From: Clostridia bacterium | GTDB taxonomy: Bacteria > Bacillota > Clostridia > Oscillospirales > Acutalibacteraceae | Direction of reading: 5' to 3' | Assembly: GCA_017416765.1 (NCBI GenBank) | Contig: JAFQBE010000013.1 | Span: 155,854-219,853, forward strand | DNA length: 64,000 nucleotides | Shown here: positions 14,933-23,399 of the stretch, one piece after another | Numbering within the stretch: the stretch's first letter is position 1 | Layout: each line of letters opens with the position of its first letter | Made by a program: the position numbers and the translations under genes | Notes under the pieces: generated by a model | What the model was told of the DNA's origin: nothing | What the model saw: the letters and a program-made list of their open reading frames with translations, nothing else | The model's database searches: none

Positions 14933-16126
14933 ATGAAAAAAAGACTTGTTTTTGTAATGGAATCAATGGGCAGCGGCGGCGGTGAGCGTAGTCTGCTGAC
15001 ACTTTTACAGCTCATGGTTTACGAAAAGTACGATGTTGATTTACTGCTTTTCAATCAATCAGGGCTTTTTATGGGGATGATTCCTCCGCAGGTAAAATTA
15101 ATTGACTTTGATGAAAGCTATAAAGCTTTTTCTGCCCCGCTTTCACAGAGTGTGAAAAGCTATTTCCTCAAAGGCAAGCTATTTTCTGCGCTGAACCGTA
15201 TTTTATATTCAAAAGCTGTAAATTCAAAAAGCAGCAGTTCGCTTCACCGCGACCAGCTTGCCTGGAAATATATGAAAAAGGCTTTTAAAGAAAAGCTTAC
15301 AGGCTACGATGCCGCAATAGGCTACCTTGAAGGCAAACCGAACTTTTTCGTTGCCGACTGTGTTGATGCAAAAATAAAAATCGGCTATGTTCACAACGAT
15401 TACCGCAAGCTTCAAATGAGTGAAAAGCTTGACAAAGCCTTTTTCAAAAAGCTTGATTATATAGTCAGCGTTTCAGATGAATGCTGTAATGTACTCAAAG
15501 AAGTTTTTTCCGAATATGCAGAAAGGGTAAAAAAAGTAGAAAACATTACCTCACCATCAACGCTTGTTAAAATGGGCGAAGACCAAGCCGAAGAATACAA
15601 AAATACGAATAAAAAAATACTGCTTACCGTCGGCAGGCTTTCGAAGCAGAAGGGCTACGATATTGCTGTTGATGCCGCAGAAATTCTTGACAGAAACGGC
15701 ATTGATTTCAAATGGTTCGCCATAGGCAAGGGCGAACTCAAAGAAGAAATTGATGCAAAAATAAAAGAAAAAAATCTTGAAGATAGGTTTATTCTTTTAG
15801 GCGAACGTGCAAACCCCTACCCGTATATAAACGGCTGCGATGTTTATGTTCAGTCCTCTTATTTTGAGGGCAAATCCATAGCGATTGACGAGGCAAAGTG
15901 CTTTGCCAAGCCGATTGTTGCCACAAAATTCACAACCGTACTTGACCAGCTGACCGACGGTAAAACTGCCCTGCTTGCAGAAATTGATGCCGCCAGCGTT
16001 GCAGAAAAAATTGCCGCACTTTTAAGTGATGAACAGCTTTGCCGCACTTTAAGCGAAAACCTTAAAAACGAAAAAGTCGGCAACGAAGAAGAAATTGAAA
16101 AATTCTACAGACTTTTGGGTGATTGA
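14933..16126 (+). CDS. GT4-family glycosyltransferase
   Basis: The 397-residue GT-B enzyme has MGSGGGERSLLTLL at the N-terminus, a YVHNDYRK segment, and the C-terminal nucleotide-sugar domain with LLTVGRLSKQKGYDIAV and the retaining-GT4 signature SYFEGKSIAIDEAKCFAKPI. It transfers a sugar from an NDP donor, probably to a surface glycan. AGGTGACAG precedes the ATG. The stop abuts the next gene. Confidence 0.9.
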   Translation: MKKRLVFVMESMGSGGGERSLLTLLQLMVYEKYDVDLLLFNQSGLFMGMIPPQVKLIDFDESYKAFSAPLSQSVKSYFLKGKLFSALNRILYSKAVNSKSSSSLHRDQLAWKYMKKAFKEKLTGYDAAIGYLEGKPNFFVADCVDAKIKIGYVHNDYRKLQMSEKLDKAFFKKLDYIVSVSDECCNVLKEVFSEYAERVKKVENITSPSTLVKMGEDQAEEYKNTNKKILLTVGRLSKQKGYDIAVDAAEILDRNGIDFKWFAIGKGELKEEIDAKIKEKNLEDRFILLGERANPYPYINGCDVYVQSSYFEGKSIAIDEAKCFAKPIVATKFTTVLDQLTDGKTALLAEIDAASVAEKIAALLSDEQLCRTLSENLKNEKVGNEEEIEKFYRLLGD

Positions 16127-16128
16127 AA

Positions 16129-17253
16129 ATGACAGCATTTGTTATTTCGCTTCTTACAATTCTTTTGCTGATATGCCTGTTTATTTTAGGCTGTGATTTT
16201 GTGCCGATGTTTATGACATGGCTTGGCAGAATACATATTGGCAGCTTTGAAACCGAAAAGCAATGGAAAGACAAGGCAGAAAAAGTTGCGCTGAAATGGG
16301 TAAAAAAGCTCCCCAAAATAGCAACAACCGACAAAACAGCCTACACCTTTCTCCCCCGAATCAAAGGCGAATATGTAAACAAAAAATTCAATGCATGGCA
16401 GGAAGCCTGTCTTCTGCTTGCATTAAAAGATAACGAAGAAGCAAGAAGCGCGGCTTACGATTTTTTTACAAAAGCCGAGCTTGAAAAGCAGGAATATACC
16501 CCGGGCAACGCAATGCTGCTGTATGCCCTGCTTGAAAGCGGCTTTGAAAAGGATGAAAAGGTTGCCGCCGCAGCAGCAGATTACTGCAAAAAAGCACTTG
16601 CCGTTGCCGGTATGTCAACCCTGCCCTACAACAAGGGAAGCGACAACCACTATGTTGATGTGCTCGGCATGGTCTGCCCGTTTTTAGTTAAATATCACCT
16701 TACCTACGGCAGCAATCAGGCACTTGAGCTTGTAAAACGGCAGTTTGACGAATATTACGAATACGGCATGCATGAGCGCACTGGTCTGCCTGTACATTGC
16801 TTTGGAATATCCGCTAAGATACCGCGCGGCATTTACGGCTGGGGCAGAGGCTGCGGCTGGCTTGCCTTCGGTCTTGCCGAATGCTTCAGACTGCTTGACG
16901 GTAAAGAAAGCTACAGCGCCGAAATAAAAAACAGGCTTATCGCCTATGCAGATACCGTAAAAAAATATCAGCGTAAAAACGGCAGCTTTTCTTTCCTGCT
17001 CGGTGCAGGAAACGCCGCCGATTCTTCCGCTACCGCAATGCTTGCATATTTCTTTACTCAGGTTGAAAAAATAAAAGGTACGGGTGAATTTGCATTTCGC
17101 GCAGAAGTTGCAAAAAAATATTTAATAAGTGTTACACGGCGTGACGGCAAAGTGGATTTTGCCCAGGGCGATTCCATGTCCGGCGGGAATTATTCACGCC
17201 GCTTTGAGCCTATGCCTGCCGCTCAGGCTTTTGCATTAATGATATTGAAATAA
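16129..17253 (+). CDS. Membrane-anchored GH88/GH105-like alpha-barrel protein
   Basis: The protein of about 374 residues has an N-terminal membrane anchor (residues 3-25). The alpha/alpha toroid shows NHYVDVLGMVCPFLVKY, matching the Asp-containing segment of GH105 unsaturated glucuronyl hydrolases, and YGWGRGCGWLAFGLAE, matching their W-x-RG-x-GW motif. Activity on uronic-acid-containing surface or dietary glycan is inferred. ATG 16129 lies 2 bp after the GT4 stop; a TTG at 16123 is possible. Confidence 0.6.
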   Translation: MTAFVISLLTILLLICLFILGCDFVPMFMTWLGRIHIGSFETEKQWKDKAEKVALKWVKKLPKIATTDKTAYTFLPRIKGEYVNKKFNAWQEACLLLALKDNEEARSAAYDFFTKAELEKQEYTPGNAMLLYALLESGFEKDEKVAAAAADYCKKALAVAGMSTLPYNKGSDNHYVDVLGMVCPFLVKYHLTYGSNQALELVKRQFDEYYEYGMHERTGLPVHCFGISAKIPRGIYGWGRGCGWLAFGLAECFRLLDGKESYSAEIKNRLIAYADTVKKYQRKNGSFSFLLGAGNAADSSATAMLAYFFTQVEKIKGTGEFAFRAEVAKKYLISVTRRDGKVDFAQGDSMSGGNYSRRFEPMPAAQAFALMILK

Positions 17254-17263
17254 AAAATTTAGA

Positions 17264-17297
17264 AAATTTGTAATAATTTTGACAGTAAATTTGTAAT
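17264..17297 (+). promoter_or_regulatory. Direct repeat AAATTTGTAAT upstream of the two-component operon
   Basis: Exact copies lie at 17264-17274 and 17287-17297, 23 bp apart (about two helical turns), with a TTGACA (17279-17284) between them. This spacing suits an OmpR-type dimer, so autoregulation is inferred. Confidence 0.5.
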
Positions 17298-17352
17298 TAA
17301 AGGTTGATATATTTTTACCGTGGACAGCAAACGGAAGGACAGGGTGAAAAAT

Positions 17353-18045
17353 ATGCACAATATTTTAGTCTGTGATGACGATGTTGCAATAGTAAATTCC
17401 ATAGAAATCTATCTGAACCTTGAGGGCTACAATGTATTCAAGGCTTACAACGGCAAGGAAGCGGTGGAAATAGCAAAAGCTCAAGAACTTCACTGTATAG
17501 TGCTTGACATAATGATGCCCGAAATGGACGGACTGCAGGCTACACTTCGTCTGCGGGAAGAAAACAATGTGCCGATAATTCTGCTTTCTGCCAAAAGCGA
17601 AGATACGGACAAAATAACCGGGCTTGGTTTCGGAGCGGATGACTACATAACCAAGCCGTTCAATCCGCTTGAGCTTGTGGCAAGGGTTAAATCACAAATT
17701 CGCCGCTACACAAGCCTTGGCGGTAATTCTGCCCCGCCCGAAAGCTGTATAGTCAACGGCGAGCTTGTGCTGGACAAAGAAGCGCGCGAAGTAACCGTTG
17801 CGGGCGAAGCGATAAAGCTTACGGCAACCGAATACAAAATTATTGAGTATTTAATGAGTAACCTCGGAAGAGTGCTTTCCACAACACAGATTTATGAGGC
17901 GGTATGGAACGAGCCGGCATATTCAACCGACAAAACCGTAACCGTACACATCAGGCGGATTAGGGAAAAGATTGAGCTTGACCCGCGGAATCCGAAATAC
18001 TTAAAGGTGGTGTGGGGACTTGGATACAAAATTGAAAAAGTATAA
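17353..18045 (+). CDS. OmpR/PhoB-family response regulator
   Basis: The 230-residue protein has a receiver domain (residues 1-118) with the acidic pair DDD, phosphoacceptor Asp in VLDIMMPEMDG, the Lys in ITKPFNP, and a winged-helix output domain with VTVHIRRIREKIE and VVWGLGYKIE. ATG 17353 follows AGGGTGAAAA; an upstream GTG at 17320 would add 11 residues. The 3' end overlaps the kinase gene. Confidence 0.92.
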   Translation: MHNILVCDDDVAIVNSIEIYLNLEGYNVFKAYNGKEAVEIAKAQELHCIVLDIMMPEMDGLQATLRLREENNVPIILLSAKSEDTDKITGLGFGADDYITKPFNPLELVARVKSQIRRYTSLGGNSAPPESCIVNGELVLDKEAREVTVAGEAIKLTATEYKIIEYLMSNLGRVLSTTQIYEAVWNEPAYSTDKTVTVHIRRIREKIELDPRNPKYLKVVWGLGYKIEKV

Positions 18046-20521
18046 AATACTGCGTTTAATATGTTTTATTTTAAGCCTTATCTGTCTTGGCTCCTGCGTT
18101 TTTTCAGCGTGCAGGCTTGTAAACTTCGGCGTGAGTGCAGGCTATTTTTACGGCATGGATAATTTCAGCAAAACGCTTTATGAGCCTAAAATGTCGCTTG
18201 ACTTTTTAAACGAAATGGGGCTTACCTATTATTCGCTGCGCCGCGCATTTATTACCTACAGCGACGGTAAAATTTTTGAGGGCGATAACTTTACAAAATA
18301 TCTTGAAGAAAAAAAGCAGGAAAATATTAAAAATACCGTTGAAGAGCATATTGCCGGATTCAAAAAAGAAGCTGAATATTATAACAGCTATATTAAAGAA
18401 AATCCCGATGGGAAATACGACGATATTTATATTGAAGACGAGGACTATTATATAAACCGCCATTATTTCGAAAACGAAAACCGTTTTATCGAAAACCCTG
18501 ACGGTACATTTGATATTAACTACGACTTCCTTTATGAGGAAGCTTCGGCGGATGTTCCGGACAATTACGATTCTTCTGCATATCAGAACGAATACAAATA
18601 TTTAAAATCCTATATATCGCAGCTTTCAAGCGTTGAATACTTTTTAATTAATAACGCCACCGGTGAAACCTATACAAATTCCGGACTTGAATCCGCTTCG
18701 GATTTCTGTAAAGCGTATGAAAGCTCCACATGGTTTGTATCATCAAATGACAATTTTGAAACGGTAACCGTAGGCAGTCAGTTCAAAGCTTTAAGCGATA
18801 TGACTGCGATATATTCGACATCGCACAGATTCATGGCAGAAGATGACGATATGGCGCAGACCTCTGAAGGCATAGTGCTGAACAGCACGCCGTATCTTTA
18901 CGAATTTTTCACTTCCATACGCTACGGTTACCTCAGCTATCAGAATTCCAACAACTACATTGTTGGTTCAACCAATATTTTTGAGCCCGACCCATGTACG
19001 GTATACCTGAGCTTTGATTATTCCCGCGCAGATGCCGACGACCCCTTTGTAGACATTTTTGAAAAATATATGGAAGCCGTAAACCACCTTGAGCGCGACG
19101 CGGCTATAGGCATAATCGGTATAGGGCTGTGGGCGATTCTGCTTTTATGCCTGCTTCGCCTTGCCGCAAAGGACCCGATTAATCTTAACTGGCAGAATAA
19201 AATACCGGGCGAAGTGCATTTTGCGCTGTCCGCTGCGGTTGCCGTCGGTTTGGGTGCTTTGGCGGTATGGTGCGCACTGAGCAGTGCGGAATACTATTAC
19301 AAGTTCAGGGCAGACTGGGTAGTTCGTCTGCTCAATATTGGCTGCATGTTAAGTGTAATGGGCAGCTATGCCTTCTTTATAAACTGGCTCATCACGCTTA
19401 TACAGAGCATAAAGGGCAAGGTGCTTTTCAAAAACCTGCTTATTATTCTGCCGTTCAAGCTGGCTAAAAAAATTGCGCTTCTTCTTGCTGAAAACAGCAG
19501 CGATATGAAAAAGGGTGTGCGCCGCCAATACAAAATTATAATCCCGATTTACCTTGTTTTAAGTCTTATTTGTTGGATTGTTATTATTGGCTTTGATGAA
19601 GCTGAATTTATCTTTTTAGGCACGCTTGGGCTTATTATAATCAACGCTTTACTATGCACTTTCCTTTACTATTATGCAAAGGCACTCGACAAAATCCGCG
19701 AAACCGTTTCGCTTTCCGCAATGGGCGATTTTGATGTTGAGTTCAATTGCCAGAGTATGCCGCAGCCCATGGTTGCGCTTGCGGAAGATATAGCCGAAAT
19801 GCGCACCGGCATGGAGCTTGCCATAAACACCGCCGTGCGCGACCAGCAGACAAAAACCGAGCTTATCACAAATGTATCGCACGACCTTAAAACTCCGCTG
19901 ACTTCTATAATCACCTATTCCGACCTTATTTTACGCAGCGATATTCAGGACGAAACTGTCAGAGGCTATGCCGAAGTACTTGTTGAAAAATCCTATCGCT
20001 TAAAGCAGCTTATTGATGATTTGACAGAAGCCAGCAAGGTTTCAACAGGCAATGTGGATTTACAGCTTGCCGAAGTCAGCCTTTACGAGCTTGCAATGCA
20101 GGCTGCGGGAGAAAACGAAGAAAGCCTTGAAAAACGCAGAATTGACCTGCGCTTTACCGAGCTTGCAGGCAAGCCCGTGGTTTATGCAGACGGGCAGAAA
20201 ACCTACCGCATATTTGAAAACATCATTTCAAACATTGCAAAATACGCTATGCCCGGCACACGCGCCTATGTAACAATCGGCGAAAAGGACGGCTATGGCG
20301 TTGCAATATTCAAAAATATTTCGCAGACCCCGCTCAACATTCCCGCAGAACAGCTTATGGACCGCTTTGTCAGGGGCGATGCTTCCCGAGCAGGCGAAGG
20401 CAGCGGACTCGGGCTTTCCATCGCGCGCGATTTGTGCGAATTGCAGGGCGGTAAATTTGAAATCCGCATAGACGGCGATTTGTTCACAGCAACGGTAAAC
20501 CTGCCGCTTACACAAAAATAA
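18020..20521 (+). CDS. Multi-pass sensor histidine kinase
   Basis: The 833-residue protein has an N-terminal membrane helix and a 330-residue extracellular Tyr/Asp-rich sensor domain. Then come about five membrane segments (around residues 365-560), a HisKA helix with NVSHDLKTPLTSIITYSDL (His near residue 620), and an ATPase domain with GEGSGLGLSIARDLCELQGG. The first plausible codon is TTG 18020, preceded by GGTGG. It overlaps the regulator gene by 26 bp, so the pair is one operon. The ligand is unknown. Confidence 0.85.
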   Translation: MDTKLKKYKILRLICFILSLICLGSCVFSACRLVNFGVSAGYFYGMDNFSKTLYEPKMSLDFLNEMGLTYYSLRRAFITYSDGKIFEGDNFTKYLEEKKQENIKNTVEEHIAGFKKEAEYYNSYIKENPDGKYDDIYIEDEDYYINRHYFENENRFIENPDGTFDINYDFLYEEASADVPDNYDSSAYQNEYKYLKSYISQLSSVEYFLINNATGETYTNSGLESASDFCKAYESSTWFVSSNDNFETVTVGSQFKALSDMTAIYSTSHRFMAEDDDMAQTSEGIVLNSTPYLYEFFTSIRYGYLSYQNSNNYIVGSTNIFEPDPCTVYLSFDYSRADADDPFVDIFEKYMEAVNHLERDAAIGIIGIGLWAILLLCLLRLAAKDPINLNWQNKIPGEVHFALSAAVAVGLGALAVWCALSSAEYYYKFRADWVVRLLNIGCMLSVMGSYAFFINWLITLIQSIKGKVLFKNLLIILPFKLAKKIALLLAENSSDMKKGVRRQYKIIIPIYLVLSLICWIVIIGFDEAEFIFLGTLGLIIINALLCTFLYYYAKALDKIRETVSLSAMGDFDVEFNCQSMPQPMVALAEDIAEMRTGMELAINTAVRDQQTKTELITNVSHDLKTPLTSIITYSDLILRSDIQDETVRGYAEVLVEKSYRLKQLIDDLTEASKVSTGNVDLQLAEVSLYELAMQAAGENEESLEKRRIDLRFTELAGKPVVYADGQKTYRIFENIISNIAKYAMPGTRAYVTIGEKDGYGVAIFKNISQTPLNIPAEQLMDRFVRGDASRAGEGSGLGLSIARDLCELQGGKFEIRIDGDLFTATVNLPLTQK

Positions 20522-20668
20522 ATTAAAATGTAAAGTTAAAAATGAAAAATTATTGGTGGGCTTCGCCCACACCCAATTATATATACGGCTTTAATTCCAC
20601 GCTCTATAAAATCGGAGCGCAGCGACCCTTAATTTTTCATTTTACATTTTCAATTTTTCATTAATTAC
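20521..20668. repeat. Palindromic intergenic element D
   Basis: The arms AAAATGTAAAGTTAAAAATG (left) and TTTCATTTTACATTTTC (right) enclose GGTGGGCTTCGCCCACACCC and CGGAGCGCAGCGACCC. The terminal AAATTACAGTTT motif is reduced to AATTACAC or lost. Confidence 0.75.
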
Positions 20669-20670
20669 AC

Positions 20671-20712
20671 AAAATGACACTGTCCGGCGAACGAACAGTG
20701 TCATTTTTTATC
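20671..20712. terminator. Bidirectional terminator
   Basis: AAAATGACACTGT pairs with ACAGTGTCATTTTT. It ends the convergent kinase and C39-like transcripts. Confidence 0.8.
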
Positions 20713-21256
20713 TTTCAAAGTCCTCGGCGTTTATATAATAGCCGACAATAAATTTCTTTTTATCTGCGGCAAATTCAGGGGAGCTGAATTCATAGCTTTT
20801 ACCGAGTGCGGGAAAGCGGTTGTAAACATAGATTTTACCCCTGTCGTTTTCTATTGCCGCTGCGTGCGGAATTGAAAAAGCACCTTTGCCGGTACGGTAA
20901 ACTATAATTCCGCAAAAGCCCGGTGTGAACTTTTCACAGAAAGCATCAAAATCGCGTTCAAGGTTTACGGGAATATAGTGAGAAGAAAAATAACGGAAAA
21001 GGCCGAGCGGTCTTGTGCCCCATATTCCCAAGGGAGTGCGCGCCTTTATATAAAGCTCACGCGTTATTTCGGCAAGTACAGGCTTCATGTTGAGAAGCAT
21101 TAGGAGATTATATACCGCTATAACTCCGCTGCCGACAGTTGCAAGCGTGCGCAGGCCGAAACGCATTTTTGAACAGCGCTGCAAAGCCTGACCGTTTATT
21201 ATTTTGTTCGGCTCAGCTATAATTCGGTTGTGTCGGTGGTTGTTTTTTTCAAGCAT
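20708..21256 (-). CDS. C39/papain-like-fold protein lacking the usual cysteine
   Basis: In this 182-residue protein, residues 35-60 (TVGSGVIAVYNLLMLL) align with the NGC-x-VIAVYNAL helix of a clostridial cysteine-peptidase-like family, recalled rather than searched. The position of the nucleophile Cys is Ser here. Downstream, LGIWGTRPLGLFRYF and SIPHAAAIENDRGKIYVYNRF keep the His and Asn regions. It may be an inactive or serine-type variant. It starts one base after the dCMP deaminase stop, so the two are co-transcribed. No signal peptide. Confidence 0.5.
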   Translation of the reverse strand: MLEKNNHRHNRIIAEPNKIINGQALQRCSKMRFGLRTLATVGSGVIAVYNLLMLLNMKPVLAEITRELYIKARTPLGIWGTRPLGLFRYFSSHYIPVNLERDFDAFCEKFTPGFCGIIVYRTGKGAFSIPHAAAIENDRGKIYVYNRFPALGKSYEFSSPEFAADKKKFIVGYYINAEDFER

Positions 21257-21257
21257 A

Positions 21258-21755
21258 TCAGACAGCTTCTTCCTTAAAGTTGATTACAACGCTGTCATGT
21301 TTAAGCGTAAGCTTTGTCAGCTTGACACCGGCGGCACCCAGCATTCGCTTTGATGCACGTGTGCCGGGCGTATCGGCATATTTGTCAGAAAGGTAAACAA
21401 CCTCAGTAATGCCGCATTGTATAATAGCCTTTGCACATTCGTTGCAGGGGAAAAGCGCCACATAAATTTTACAGCCGCGCAAATCACCGCCCGCATTGTT
21501 GAGTATTGCATTAAGCTCCGCATGGCAGACATAGGGGTATTTTGTATCGTATTCGTCACCTGTGCGCTCCCATGGAAACTCCTCATCGCTGCAGCCCAAG
21601 GGGAAACCGTTGTAGCCGACAGACATTATTTTATTTGCACTGTTTACTATGCAGGCACCTACCTGCGTGTTGGGGTCCTTACTACGCTTTGCGGAAAGCA
21701 AAGCTATACCCATAAAATATTCGTCCCACGAGATGTAATCCTGTCTTTTAGGCAT
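21258..21755 (-). CDS. dCMP deaminase (ComEB-like)
   Basis: The 165-residue cytidine/deoxycytidylate deaminase has the zinc site CHAELNAI (HAE, the catalytic Glu) and [10 protein letters not shown] (PCxxC). The N-terminal NTQVGACIV and [16 protein letters not shown] are typical of dCMP deaminases. The enzyme makes dUMP for dTMP synthesis. GGAGGATG precedes the ATG. Confidence 0.92.
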   Translation of the reverse strand: MPKRQDYISWDEYFMGIALLSAKRSKDPNTQVGACIVNSANKIMSVGYNGFPLGCSDEEFPWERTGDEYDTKYPYVCHAELNAILNNAGGDLRGCKIYVALFPCNECAKAIIQCGITEVVYLSDKYADTPGTRASKRMLGAAGVKLTKLTLKHDSVVINFKEEAV

Positions 21756-21957
21756 GGTTCATCCTCCGTAAATCTTATTTTAGCAATTACCCACATATTA
21801 GCACAAATTTCCGTTTAAGTAAACAATAAAAAATAATAGCTGCAGAAAACTTAAATCATCAATATTTCAAATTCATTTAACAGTTATGATAAAAAGCGCA
21901 AAATATGGGCTGTAAAAAATCGCCCTAAAAGCATCATAAAAAATCACTTTTACGCCC

Positions 21958-22200
21958 TTATTCTCTGCCAAACAAAAAATCGAGCGAAACATTTAACACT
22001 TCTGAAATTGCTTCAAGTTCAATATCCGTTACTGCTCTTTTTCCGTTTTCAATGCGTGATATAGAACCTCTGCAAGTATAAACAGCCAATAGCTCCATCT
22101 TTTCTGAAAGCTGTTTCTGACTCATGTTTGCTTTGATTCGTGCTTCTTTAATTCTTTCACCGGTAATATTTAATTGTTCGTTATCAATAATTCTTTTCAT
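21958..22200 (-). CDS. Small HTH (Cro/C1-type) repressor
   Basis: The 80-residue protein consists of one XRE helix-turn-helix (MSQKQLSEKMELLA, GSISRIENGKRAVTDIELEAI). ATG 22200 is chosen because GGTGAA lies upstream; GTG 22212 is part of that site. It is divergent from the plus-strand pair at 22301-22779, and a perfect palindrome lies between them, so it probably represses both directions. Confidence 0.75.
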   Translation of the reverse strand: MKRIIDNEQLNITGERIKEARIKANMSQKQLSEKMELLAVYTCRGSISRIENGKRAVTDIELEAISEVLNVSLDFLFGRE

Positions 22201-22217
22201 AAAATTCACCACATGTC

Positions 22218-22279
22218 TTGATTTAGGACAAAATAAGTGTATACTGTGTTTTATGAAACTATGTCCTATTGATAGGACA
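22218..22279. promoter_or_regulatory. Divergent promoter region with palindromic operator
   Basis: TTGATT (22218-22223), 16 bp and TATACT (22240-22245) form a plus-strand promoter. The palindrome TGTCCTATTGATAGGACA lies at 22262-22279, and a half-site AGGACA occurs at 22225-22230 overlapping the promoter. This is a likely site for the adjacent HTH protein. Confidence 0.55.
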
Positions 22280-22300
22280 AGACACTGTGAGGTGACAAAA

Positions 22301-22405
22301 ATGGTTAAAACTTATGTCGTTAGTATTTTCTTAGAGAAAAGCCGTGATAACACCTTAAACACAACTTTGGCATCGGACTTGTTCCCGATATATATTATCT
22401 CATGA
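22301..22405 (+). CDS. Short ORF translationally coupled to the SLOG-like gene
   Basis: This 34-residue ORF begins MVKTYVVSIFLEKS and has a clear GAGGTG ribosome site. Its stop overlaps the ATG of the next ORF (ATGA at 22402-22405), and that next ORF has no ribosome site of its own. It may be a coupling leader peptide or a broken N-terminus. Confidence 0.45.
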   Translation: MVKTYVVSIFLEKSRDNTLNTTLASDLFPIYIIS

Positions 22406-22779
22406 GCAAGCACAAAAATATTCTTTTTTTAGTACCCTATGATTATCCTTCTTCAGAATCCGTTATGAGAGCCGTACACAGCATAGAAAAAATGTATGGT
22501 GATGTTCTTACGCAATGTTGGGCAATTTGTAATTGTTCTGTAAAGACTTTTTATGAAAAAACAAATTTTTTTGATAAATGCGTTTTGATAAACGGTCTTG
22601 AAAAAAATCCGCTTCAAATTGATGAATTAACAAGTAATAAAAGAATGGTTGATATGTCTGATTTTTCTATTTTTTATAATGAAAATCCATACAGCACAGT
22701 ATATCAAACAATGAAATATGCTGAAAAAGCAGGAAAAAAACATATTATCTTTAAACTCCCAAAAGATAAAATCAAGTAA
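22402..22779 (+). CDS. SLOG-like Rossmann protein
   Basis: The 125-residue protein starts with ILFLVPYDYPSSESVMRAV. It carries the C-terminal pattern NKRMVDMSDFSIFYNENPYSTVYQTMKYAEKAGKKHIIF, resembling the end of DUF1273/SLOG proteins (KSD-x-x-I-x-Y ... T-x-x-x-Y-A-x-x-x-x-K). SLOG domains bind nucleotide-derived ligands. The usual GGA loop is not obvious, so assignment is tentative. It is translated by coupling to the short ORF upstream. Confidence 0.45.
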   Translation: MSKHKNILFLVPYDYPSSESVMRAVHSIEKMYGDVLTQCWAICNCSVKTFYEKTNFFDKCVLINGLEKNPLQIDELTSNKRMVDMSDFSIFYNENPYSTVYQTMKYAEKAGKKHIIFKLPKDKIK

Positions 22780-22794
22780 TATAAAATTCCCTGC

Positions 22795-22962
22795 AATAAT
22801 TTTAATTTAGATAAGAGATAAAAAATAATAAATAATAGATAATAATTGATGGCTTTGCACAGACCCGGATATTCGGGTGCGGGTGTCCCGCCAATCATTA
22901 TTATCTATTATCTATTCAATATTATCTCTTATCTATTCAATATTATCTCTTATCTTTTTTAA
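22795..22962. repeat. Palindromic intergenic element E (TAATAGATAATAAT-type arms)
   Basis: The left arm AGATAAGAGATAAAAAATAA and following ATAGATAATAATT is mirrored by ATTATTATCTATTATCTATT and two tandem copies of a 21-bp TATTCAATATTATCTCTTATC-type unit. The core is GACCCGGATATTCGGGTGCGGGTGTCCCGCC. The right arm ends in TTTTTT and may also terminate transcription. Confidence 0.75.
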
Positions 22963-23399
22963 TTTACCGACTCAATCATACTTACCCGTGCCTTGTGTCT
23001 GCCGCCCTCAAACTCGGCATCGAGCCATGCATCAACAATCATTTTAGCCATTTCGCTGCCGATTACTCGTGCGCCGAGGGCTAAAATATTTGTATCGTTA
23101 TGCTCCTTTGACAGCTTTGCGGAATACGGCTCGCTGCACACTACGGCGCGTATGCCCTTAATTTTATTTGCAACAATCGAAATACCGACACCGGTACCGC
23201 AGATTAAAATTCCGCCGTCAACATTCTTTTCCGCTACCGCTTCGGCAACGCTTCTGCCGTAAACGGGATAATCCGTTCGTTCAATATCATTCGTGCCGTA
23301 ATCCACAACTTCAATGCCGCGCGTTTTCAGGTGCTCAACAATTATAGGCTTTAGTTCGTAGCCCACATGGTCACAGCCTATTGCAATTTTTTTAATCAT
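22959..23399 (-). CDS. rpiB: Ribose-5-phosphate / allose-6-phosphate isomerase B
   Basis: The 146-residue protein has GCDHVGYELK, the catalytic-cysteine loop ILICGTGVGISIVANK and HNDTNILALGARVIG. RpiB interconverts ribose-5-P and ribulose-5-P and, in E. coli, also allose-6-P and allulose-6-P. Here it is the last gene of a six-gene operon with an allose-type ABC transporter, kinase and epimerase, so the allose-6-P role is inferred. Its ATG overlaps the upstream stop (ATGA). Confidence 0.9.
   Translation of the reverse strand: MIKKIAIGCDHVGYELKPIIVEHLKTRGIEVVDYGTNDIERTDYPVYGRSVAEAVAEKNVDGGILICGTGVGISIVANKIKGIRAVVCSEPYSAKLSKEHNDTNILALGARVIGSEMAKMIVDAWLDAEFEGGRHKARVSMIESVN

Noticed and set aside
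20708-21256. Pseudogene due to missing catalytic Cys
   Set aside because: The frame is intact, tightly coupled to dCMP deaminase and well composed, so substitution rather than decay is more likely.
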